Positions 1 to 4,974 of a DNA stretch of 5,456 bases are shown here, in pieces. Position 1 is the stretch's first letter, and each line of letters opens with the position of its first letter. A model generated the notes under the pieces. That model was not told the DNA's origin. It worked only from the letters and a program-made list of their open reading frames with translations, and made no database searches. The position numbers were made by a program, and so were the translations under genes. The DNA comes from Rhodosalinus sp041685465. Its GTDB lineage: Bacteria; Pseudomonadota; Alphaproteobacteria; Rhodobacterales; Rhodobacteraceae. The stretch lies in contig NZ_JAWLFS010000207.1 in NCBI RefSeq assembly GCF_041685465.1, positions 1 to 5,456 on the forward strand, in the 5' to 3' direction.

Positions 1-267
1 ATGCCACATCGGCACGTCCTTGCATCGTGCGCCCATTGCAGGCGGGGTCACGGATAGCAAGTCGTGCAGGCTGGAAAAAGCTCAAAAGATGGCGGGACGC
101 TGCCGTAGCACGCCGCTGAAAAAGGATTTCGAAGAGCGTTTCCCGTCGACTTCGTCGATGCAGGATACGGGCCCTGGTCGTAAGCTCAACGAGAACGCCA
201 AAAGATCCTCTGAACTACCGCTTCGGCTTCGCGGCTTGCGGGTCACGGTCGTTCTGACGTCGGACCT

Positions 268-285
268 CGCGCGTTGGCACGCGCG
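268..285. repeat. Short perfect inverted repeat (7-bp stem, 4-base loop)
   Basis: CGCGCGT at 268-274 and ACGCGCG at 279-285 are exact reverse complements around the loop TGGC. The stem is all G/C apart from the loop-closing pair, so it should be stable as RNA or extruded DNA. Only a three-base T run follows on the plus strand, so it does not qualify as a classical intrinsic terminator. No adjacent gene gives it a role. Confidence 0.6.
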
Positions 286-342
286 GTTTCGACGTATCTG
301 CCAGCCCGAATGGCCGGGATCGGCGTTGGAGGGCAGACTCCA

Positions 343-384
343 CCTCACTGCCCAAGAACCAGTCCTCACTGCCGAAGAACCAGT
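343..384. repeat. 21-bp tandem duplication, two copies
   Basis: The units 343-363 and 364-384 are adjacent and agree at 20 of 21 positions; the only difference is C353 versus G374. The period is a multiple of three, so an open frame through it is not broken. On the minus strand (frame 487 to 215) it would encode DWFFGSE followed by DWFLGSE. On the plus strand, frame 0 would give LPKNQSS followed by LPKNQSV. Neither translation belongs to a protein I recognise. Confidence 0.85.
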
Positions 385-525
385 CGGTGCCCGTCTTCGT
401 CGATGACATCCCGGGGTCGCGCGGCCCGGCCGCGTTCTTCGTCGAGGAGGGCGCGTCGATGCTGTTCGCGGGCTCTCTCGAACGCATGGCGTTCGCCCCT
501 TACGCTCCACCAGCGTGCCCGAGCG

Positions 526-717
526 CAGCGCGAGTCCCGGCGCGGCGAGGTGGCGGTTCCGGTACGACAAGCGGCGATACAAGCGCCGCAACCGCATCGA
601 GATCATGTTCGGCGGCCTGAGGGACTGGCGCCGGATCGCCACCCGCCTCACGACCGCTGCCCGAAGGTCTTCCTGTCTGCCATCGCGCTGGCCGCAGCCG
701 TGATCTTCTGGCTTTGA
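526..717 (+). pseudogene. IS5-family (IS427-type) transposase, C-terminal remnant, frameshifted
   Basis: This is the last part of a DDE transposase. Codons 560-646 read RYDKRRYKRRNRIEIMFGG and then LRDWRRIATR. This contains the IS5/IS4-superfamily Y-x2-R-x3-E-x6-K signature with Tyr at 578-580, Arg at 587-589 and the catalytic Glu at 599-601; the final Lys is replaced by Arg. The reading then moves to another frame, where 652-714 encode DRCPKVFLSAIALAAAVIFWL followed by TGA at 715-717, the usual end of this group. Five bases (647-651) stand where one Tyr codon is expected, so two extra bases break the gene. A second break may exist near 556-560: upstream, QRESRRGEVAV (526-558) reads best in the final frame and resembles the usual CIPxRxSR linker. 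The start is therefore uncertain. The N-terminal part and its two Asp residues are absent, so no active enzyme can be made. Confidence 0.88.
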
Positions 718-738
718 CGGTCAATGAGCCTGCAGCCC
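714..738. other. Possible outer end of the IS5-type element
   Basis: The transposase stop codon lies inside a perfect 11-base palindrome, TTGACGGTCAA (714-724). It is followed by ATGAGCCTGCAGCCC. Elements of this group usually end within a few tens of bases of the transposase stop, so the right terminal repeat probably lies here. The left end is missing from the window, so the inverted repeat cannot be verified and the exact edge is a guess. Confidence 0.3.
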
Positions 739-1126
739 AAGGCTCCACGCGGTATGCGACTTCTGATGGCCGGACGGAAACCGGGACAGCCGCGCCGCGC
801 ATGCCCGGGAAACTGCTGCATCATCGCGAATGAGATGCATCACGCTATTGACGGGGTCGCGGTTCCTGCTTTCGGCATGGCGAGGCGTTTTCGCGAACTG
901 TCGAGGACGAATACCCCTTTCCAAGCGAATTGCATTTGACCGGGAGCGAGTTACTCGTCATCGCCTTTGTGTCCGCGCTCTGCGGCCCGACGTCATGCGC
1001 CGGGAAGGCCGCCCGCCGTCCGGAAGAGCGCGTTTTCAGAGGCGTCCTCAAGCTCAAGCAGGCCGGCCCCTCGCACGCCGTGGTCACGGGCAGGCGGTCT
1101 CGACAAGGCGTGCAGGCCCGCGCGGC
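718..1126. other. Spacer between IS remnant and truA, no recognisable gene
   Basis: About 400 bases with no gene that I can support. Open frames exist on both strands: plus 830-1909 is mostly the antisense of truA, plus 930-1151 begins with a TTG, and minus 1087-845 is 80 codons. None has a good ribosome binding site, a recognisable domain or clear coding composition. A weak inverted repeat (TGCATC at 817-822, GATGCA at 834-839, 11-base loop) is the only structure seen. The truA 3' flank (minus strand, below 1127) shows no stem with a U run, so no intrinsic terminator for truA could be identified. Confidence 0.5.
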
Positions 1127-1894
1127 TCAGGCGAAGGGGTCCACCGGGTAGCGCACCTCTGCGAGATAGAGACCCTGCGGCGGCGCGACGGGGCCGCAGC
1201 GGGCTCGGTCGCGCGCGGCGAGCGCGGCGCGCACGTCCTCCGGCGCCCATGCGCCTGCGCCGACGCGTTCCAGCGTGCCGGCGATCGAGCGGACCTGGTT
1301 GTGCAGGAAGGAGCGCGCCCGCGCGCGCAGCCAGAGCTCCGGCCCCCAGAGGCCCGCCACCTCCTCGACCTCAAGCGCGTCGAGCGTCTTGACCGGGCTC
1401 TTCGCCTGGCAGAGCGCGGCGCGGAAGGTTGTGAAGTCGTGCCGTCCGACGAGATGCGCCGCCGCGGCGCGCATCGCGCCCGCGTCGAGCGCGCGCGGCA
1501 CCTGCCAGACGAGGCCCGCGGCATGGGTGGCCGGCGCCCGGCGCATCAGGATGCGGAAAAGATAGCGCCGCTCCACCGCCGAGAAGCGCGCGTGCCAGTC
1601 GCCCGCAACCCGCGCGCAGGCGACCACGGCGACAGGGTGCGGTTTCAGGTGGTGGTTGAGCGCCTCCGACAGGCGGAACGGGTCCCAGTCGCGCGCCATC
1701 TCCGCCTGCGCCACCTGCCCCAGCGCATGCACGCCCGCGTCCGTCCGCCCCGCGGCGGCGACGGCGAAGGGGCCGGGCTCCAGCCGGGCGAGCGCGTCCT
1801 CGAGCGCGCCCTGCACGGTGGCGAGGCCGGATTGCCGCTGCCAGCCGGCGAAGGGGCCGCCGTGATACTCGATCTTCAGCGCGTAGCGGGGCAT
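1127..1894 (-). CDS. truA: tRNA pseudouridine synthase A (TruA)
   Basis: The 255-residue product isomerises uridines 38-40 in the anticodon arm of many tRNAs to pseudouridine; it acts in the cytoplasm, as a dimer in the known family. The N-terminus MPRYALKIEYHGGPFAGWQRQ-type strand is typical. The catalytic Asp is D52 in GRTDAGVHA (residues 49-57), the conserved Tyr is Y111 after HARFSAVERR, and the later family blocks RHDFTTFR (151-158), SFLHNQVRSIAGTL (195-208) and PPQGLYL (238-244) are all present. Length matches the family, so the gene appears intact. The ATG at 1894-1892 was chosen because it starts exactly at the conserved N-terminus. An in-frame GTG at 1918 would add eight unconserved residues. 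Neither start has a clear Shine-Dalgarno sequence. The gene is divergent from ycjX across 126 bp and stands alone on its strand in this window. In many alphaproteobacteria truA lies downstream of fmt; that is not so here. Confidence 0.97.
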   Translation of the reverse strand: MPRYALKIEYHGGPFAGWQRQSGLATVQGALEDALARLEPGPFAVAAAGRTDAGVHALGQVAQAEMARDWDPFRLSEALNHHLKPHPVAVVACARVAGDWHARFSAVERRYLFRILMRRAPATHAAGLVWQVPRALDAGAMRAAAAHLVGRHDFTTFRAALCQAKSPVKTLDALEVEEVAGLWGPELWLRARARSFLHNQVRSIAGTLERVGAGAWAPEDVRAALAARDRARCGPVAPPQGLYLAEVRYPVDPFA

Positions 1895-1935
1895 GGGTCG
1901 GCCGCATAGCGGGGGCACGGGCGCGCGGCAAGGCC

Positions 1936-1971
1936 CGCCTCTGGCCCCACCTCTGGCCCCGCCTCTGGCGT
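1936..1971. repeat. Three tandem copies of a 12-bp unit
   Basis: The units at 1936-1947, 1948-1959 and 1960-1971 follow CRCCTCTGGCCC. The middle copy has A instead of G at its second base, and the third ends in GT instead of CC. The array sits in the divergent truA/ycjX spacer, just upstream of the likely ycjX promoter. The 12-bp spacing is near one helical turn. Whether a protein binds it or it is a slippage product cannot be told from one genome. Confidence 0.8.
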
Positions 1972-1994
1972 CGCGCGGCGCCGGTGCCTATCTT
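1965..1994 (+). promoter_or_regulatory. Candidate ycjX operon promoter
   Basis: TATCTT at 1989-1994 fits a sigma-70 type -10 element, and CTGGCG at 1965-1970 is a weak -35 match at an 18-base spacing. It would start transcription near 2001, giving a leader of about 20 bases that still contains the ycjX Shine-Dalgarno sequence. GGCGCC hexamers at 1977-1982 and 1998-2003 flank the -10 element 21 bp apart. No sigma-54 (-24/-12) consensus was recognised, although the enterobacterial ycjXF genes depend on sigma-54 and PspF. Confidence 0.35.
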
Positions 1995-2005
1995 GGCGGC
2001 GCCAC

Positions 2006-2012
2006 AAGGAGG
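2006..2012 (+). promoter_or_regulatory. Ribosome binding site of ycjX
   Basis: AAGGAGG is a near-perfect anti-16S match, eight bases before the GTG at 2021. It decides that the gene starts at this GTG and not at a later codon. A second GTG directly follows at 2024 and is slightly further from the optimum. Confidence 0.85.
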
Positions 2013-2020
2013 GCCGCGCA

Positions 2021-3421
2021 GTGGTGATTGGCACGCTCGCCGACGAGCTGACCCGAGGGGTCGGCCGGGTCGGGGACACGATCGGCGAAGCGTTCCAGCC
2101 GGTGATCCGCCTCGGCGTCACCGGCCTGTCGCGGGCGGGCAAGACCGTGTTCATCACCTCGCTGGTGGCGAACCTGCTGGACCGGGGGCGGATGCCGGGC
2201 CTGATCGCCGCCGCCGAGGGCCGGATCGAGGCCGCCTACCTGCAGCCGCAGCCCGACGACGCGGTGCCGCGCTTCGACTACGAGCGCCACCTCGCCGCGC
2301 TCACCGCCGCCGCGCCGCACTGGCCCGAGGGCACGCGCGCGATCAGCCAGCTGCGCCTCTCGCTCCGGGTGCGGCCCACCGGGCTCCTCGCCGGGCTCTC
2401 GGGGCCGCGGATCGTGCATCTCGACATCGTGGACTACCCGGGCGAATGGCTGCTCGATCTGGGCCTGATGGACATGGACTACGCCGACTGGGCCGAGGCC
2501 GTGCTGGCCCGCCTGGCGGCACGCCCCGAGCCGGAGGCGGCGGCCTACCTCGCCGCCGCGCGGGCCGCGCAGGGCACGCGCGACTGGGGCGAGCCCGAGG
2601 CGCAGGCGCTCGCCGCGCGCTATACCGAGGCGCTCGCCGCGATGCGCGCCGGCGGGCTATCGGACACCTCGCCGGGACGCTTCCTGATGCCGGGCGAGCT
2701 GGCGGGCTCGCCCGCGCTGACCTTCGCGCCCCTCCCGCGGGAGGCCGACGCACCCCGCCGCGGGCTCTGGCGCGAGATGGCGCGACGGTTCGAAGCCTAC
2801 AAGGCGCGCGTCGTGCGCCCCTTCTTCCGCGACCACTTCGCCCGGATCGACCGGCAGGTGGTGCTCGTGGACGCGCTTGACGCGGTGGCGCACGGACCGG
2901 CGGCGCTGGCCGATCTGTCGCGCACGATGTCGGACATCCTCGGCGCCTTCCGGCCGGGGACCAACAGCGTCCTCTCGCAGCTTCTGCGCGGGCGGCGGGT
3001 GGAGCGCATCCTCTTCGCCGCGACCAAGGCGGATCACCTGCACCACACGCAGCACCCGCGCCTCGCCGCGCTGATGGAGGCGCTCCTGCGCCAGGCGCGC
3101 GACCGCGCGCAATACGCCGGCGCGGAGACGCGGGCCATGGCCATCGCAAGCCTGCGCGCGACCACCGAGGAGACGCGCGAGCACGATGGCGCGCGGCGTG
3201 ACCTGGTGCGCGGGCGGCTCACCGACGGGCGGCAGGTGGCCGTCTCGCCCGGCGCGCTGCCGGAGGATCCCGCGCAGCTCCTGGGCGCGATGGACTGGCA
3301 GGCCGGCGACTACGACGCGCCGCGCTTCGCCCCCGCGCCGCTGACGCTGCGCCCCGGCGAAGGGCCGCCGCACATCCGGCTCGACCGGGCGGCACAGTTC
3401 CTGATCGGGGACCGGCTGTGA
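2021..3421 (+). CDS. ycjX: YcjX family P-loop GTPase (DUF463)
   Basis: This 466-residue protein matches the usual length of YcjX (about 465 in E. coli). It has a Walker A/G1 loop GLSRAGKT (residues 35-42), a G3-like DYPG (138-141) in the strand IVHLDIVDYPGEW, and a G4-like TKAD (336-339) in LFAATKADHLHHTQH. The strand QVVLVDALDAV (279-289) precedes that motif, as is typical for the family. YcjX proteins bind and hydrolyse GTP or ATP, are induced with the phage-shock/envelope-stress response in enterobacteria, and have no firmly established cellular role. No signal peptide or membrane segment is visible, so it is cytosolic or held at the membrane by its partner. The GTG start is fixed by a strong ribosome binding site. 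Its stop codon overlaps the GTG start of the next gene (GTGA, 3418-3421). Its association with the downstream YcjF-type membrane protein mirrors the E. coli ycjX-ycjF pair, which supports a joint function. Confidence 0.96.
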   Translation: MVIGTLADELTRGVGRVGDTIGEAFQPVIRLGVTGLSRAGKTVFITSLVANLLDRGRMPGLIAAAEGRIEAAYLQPQPDDAVPRFDYERHLAALTAAAPHWPEGTRAISQLRLSLRVRPTGLLAGLSGPRIVHLDIVDYPGEWLLDLGLMDMDYADWAEAVLARLAARPEPEAAAYLAAARAAQGTRDWGEPEAQALAARYTEALAAMRAGGLSDTSPGRFLMPGELAGSPALTFAPLPREADAPRRGLWREMARRFEAYKARVVRPFFRDHFARIDRQVVLVDALDAVAHGPAALADLSRTMSDILGAFRPGTNSVLSQLLRGRRVERILFAATKADHLHHTQHPRLAALMEALLRQARDRAQYAGAETRAMAIASLRATTEETREHDGARRDLVRGRLTDGRQVAVSPGALPEDPAQLLGAMDWQAGDYDAPRFAPAPLTLRPGEGPPHIRLDRAAQFLIGDRL

Positions 3422-3879
3422 GCGCGGCGACGCTTGCCCTGCGCCGCGCCGCGCCGCTCGACGCCGGCGCGGTGGGGGCGATCCTGCACGACTTCGCGCG
3501 GACCACGCCCTGGATACCCTGCCTGATGAGCGGGGCGGAGACGGTGGCGCATTGCGGCCGGATGATCGACCGCGGCTGGGTCACGGTGGCCGAGGAGGGC
3601 GGCGCGGTGCAGGGCTTCCTCGCACGGGAGGGGCATTTCATCCACGCGCTCTACGTCGCCGAGGGCGCGACGGGGCGGGGCGTGGGCCGCGCGCTCCTCG
3701 ATCGGGCCAAGGCGGAGAGCCCGGCGCTGAGCCTGCGCACCTTCGCCGCCAACGGGGCCGCGCTCCGTTTCTACCGTCGCGCGGGGTTCCGGATCATGTC
3801 CGAGGGCGACGGGCGCGACAACGACGAGGGCCTGCCGGACCTGCGCCTCGACTGGCACCGGGAGGGTTACGCCCCATGA
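3418..3879 (+). CDS. GNAT family N-acetyltransferase
   Basis: The 153-residue protein has the single-domain GNAT fold. Motif A is IHALYVAEGATGRGVGRALL (75-94), in which the acetyl-CoA pyrophosphate loop is T-G-R-G-V-G at 85-90. The usual Gln/Arg at the first position of Q/R-x-x-G-x-G/A is Thr, although Arg follows at 87. Motif B is NGAALRFYRRAGF (112-124), with Tyr119 in the place of the common catalytic or cofactor-contacting Tyr. The family transfers an acetyl group from acetyl-CoA to an amine; this substrate is unknown. The GTG start lies inside the stop of ycjX, with only a weak GGGGA (3407-3411) as ribosome binding site, so translation probably depends on coupling to ycjX. Its own stop overlaps the next gene by ATGA. 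Placement between ycjX and ycjF suggests the same pathway, perhaps modification of one of these proteins, but that is inference only. Confidence 0.92.
   Translation: MSAATLALRRAAPLDAGAVGAILHDFARTTPWIPCLMSGAETVAHCGRMIDRGWVTVAEEGGAVQGFLAREGHFIHALYVAEGATGRGVGRALLDRAKAESPALSLRTFAANGAALRFYRRAGFRIMSEGDGRDNDEGLPDLRLDWHREGYAP
3861..3866 (+). promoter_or_regulatory. Ribosome binding site of the YcjF-type gene
   Basis: GGAGGG inside the end of the acetyltransferase gene lies nine bases before the ATG at 3876. It supports that start over the long in-frame extension upstream, which is antisense or out-of-frame reading of the acetyltransferase gene. Confidence 0.7.
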
Positions 3880-4874
3880 GCGACCGGCAAGGCCCCGTGG
3901 TGATCGAGATCGGAGACGACGCGCAGGCCTCCCCCGCCGAGGCGCCGCCGGTGCCCGAGCCGGAGGCGCCGGAGGGCCGGGCCATGCAGCGCGCCGCCGC
4001 GCTTGCGGCCGCGCGGCCCTCGCGCCTCGCGCGGTGGTTCTGGGGGCTCGCGGCTGCCCTGCTGGCCGCCGTGCTCTCCGTCACGGCATGGGATTTCGCC
4101 ACCGGCCTCATGGACCGGCAACCGATCCTCGGCTGGGGCGTGACGGTGCTTTTCGCCGCCTTCGTCGTGGTGCTGCTCGCCATCGCGGTGAAGGAGGTCG
4201 CGGCCTTCTCGCGGCTCGCGCGGATCGACGCGCTGCACCGCGCGGCGGACACCGCGCATGCCGAGGCCGATCTGGAGGGCGCACGCCGTCTGGTGGCGCA
4301 GCTGGAGGCGCTCTACGCCGGGCGGGCCGAGGCGGAGTGGGGCCGCCGGCGCCTCGCCGAGCGCAAGGGGGAACAGTTCGACGCCGAGGCGCTCCTCGGC
4401 CTGGCCGAGCGCGAACTTCTCGCGCCGCTCGACGCCCGTGCGCGGGCGGAGGTGGAGGCCGCGGCGCGGCAGGTGGCGGCGGTCACGGCGCTGGTGCCGC
4501 TTGCGCTCGCCGATGTCGTGGGGGCGCTCACCGCGAATATCCGCATGATCCGCCGCATCGCCGAGATCTACGGCGGACGCTCCGGCACGCTCGGCAGCCT
4601 GCGGCTCCTGCGTGCGGTCTTCACGCATCTGGTGGCCACCGGCGCGGTCGCGGTGGGCGACGACCTGATCCACTCGGTCGCGGGCGGGAGCCTGCTGTCG
4701 CGGGTCTCGCGCCGCTTCGGGGAGGGGATCGTCAACGGCGCGCTCACCGCGCGCGTCGGCGTCGCCGCGATGGAGGTCTGCCGCCCCCTGCCCTTCCGCG
4801 CGGTGCCCGCGCCGAGCGTCTCGCGCCTTGTCCACCGGGCGCTCACCGGGCTCTTCGGCAAGGGGGCGGAGTGA
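3876..4874 (+). CDS. ycjF: YcjF/TIGR01620 family inner-membrane protein (DUF697)
   Basis: The 332-residue product has a low-complexity, Pro/Glu/Ala-rich cytosolic N-terminus (about 1-48). Two membrane segments follow (about 54-73 and 86-105), then a charged, helix-rich region (110-198). The C-terminal DUF697 block starts with a weak hydrophobic stretch (201-218). Conserved family blocks are NIRMIRRIAEIYGGRSG (221-237) and FGEGIVNGALTARVGVAAME (281-300) followed by VCRPLPF (301-307). E. coli YcjF, about 353 residues, has the same layout. It is an inner-membrane protein of unknown mechanism, encoded next to YcjX. The ATG overlaps the stop of the acetyltransferase gene (ATGA, 3876-3879) and has a ribosome binding site at 3861-3866. 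The operon YcjX-GNAT-YcjF ends here, because a minus-strand transposase converges on it. A model in which YcjF anchors YcjX at the membrane is inference. Confidence 0.93.
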   Translation: MSDRQGPVVIEIGDDAQASPAEAPPVPEPEAPEGRAMQRAAALAAARPSRLARWFWGLAAALLAAVLSVTAWDFATGLMDRQPILGWGVTVLFAAFVVVLLAIAVKEVAAFSRLARIDALHRAADTAHAEADLEGARRLVAQLEALYAGRAEAEWGRRRLAERKGEQFDAEALLGLAERELLAPLDARARAEVEAAARQVAAVTALVPLALADVVGALTANIRMIRRIAEIYGGRSGTLGSLRLLRAVFTHLVATGAVAVGDDLIHSVAGGSLLSRVSRRFGEGIVNGALTARVGVAAMEVCRPLPFRAVPAPSVSRLVHRALTGLFGKGAE

Positions 4875-4901
4875 GGGGCGGGGGGCGGATCGACAAGCGC
4901 C

Positions 4902-4974
4902 TTTTCGATCTCGCAGAAGCGGCTTATCTTCATGCTGACAGACATGGAGAGGAGCTATGCCCGATTCTGGGTGA
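4902..4974 (+). promoter_or_regulatory. Candidate promoter, ribosome binding site and start of a gene cut off near the IS256 element
   Basis: TTTTCG (4902-4907) and TATCTT (4925-4930), 17 bases apart, form a weak promoter-like pair. They are followed by GGAGAGGAG (4946-4954) and ATG at 4957. The frame reads only MPDSG and then stops at 4972-4974. Such an arrangement fits the first codons of a gene whose body was displaced by the neighbouring insertion sequence. Other readings exist: ATG 4933 gives MLTDMERSYARFWVTRPDQ and stays open into the transposase antisense, and GTG 4871 (overlapping the ycjF stop as GTGA) gives a 37-residue frame ending at 4984. None can be identified. Confidence 0.3.

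Larger units (their letters stand above)
1..525. other. Gene-poor region without a recognisable gene
   Basis: No convincing gene is seen here. A frame open from base 2 to the stop at 404-406 (plus strand, 134 residues, no start needed inside the window) could be the tail of something entering from the left, but its third codon positions are mixed and I recognise no family. From about 330 to 500, plus frame 0 and the minus frame read from 487 down to 215 are both strongly G/C-ending. They share the same third positions, so composition cannot decide the strand, and neither product is recognisable. The stretch holds a tandem duplication (343-384) and a hairpin (268-285). Its base composition is visibly less GC-extreme than the core from 1127 onward. 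Together with the broken transposase immediately to the right, this suggests decayed accessory DNA (inference). Confidence 0.5.

Noticed and set aside
1..57. Frame starting with ATG at base 1 and containing a Cys-x-x-Cys-like pair
   Set aside because: Only 18 codons before a stop, with no ribosome binding site visible and no context to the left; the ATG at the first base is probably coincidence.
82..651. Minus-strand open frame of 189 codons across the left region
   Set aside because: It is antisense to the recognised IS5 transposase remnant, extremely Arg/Ser-rich and without a domain.
817..839. Inverted repeat TGCATC / GATGCA
   Set aside because: Six-base arms with an 11-base loop and no gene context; not distinguishable from chance.
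830..1909. Long plus-strand open frame of 359 codons
   Set aside because: It is mostly the antisense of truA, is rich in Arg/Ala/Pro as expected for a GC-rich shadow frame, and has no family motif.
3552..3875. Upstream in-frame extension of the YcjF-type protein
   Set aside because: This part overlaps the acetyltransferase in another frame and is Arg/Gly-rich. The ATG at 3876 has a ribosome binding site and begins the family-like sequence.
4884..4905. Possible intrinsic terminator after ycjF (GGCG ... CGCC then TTTT)
   Set aside because: The stem is only four pairs with a ten-base loop, which is too weak to call. The T run also overlaps the candidate -35 element.
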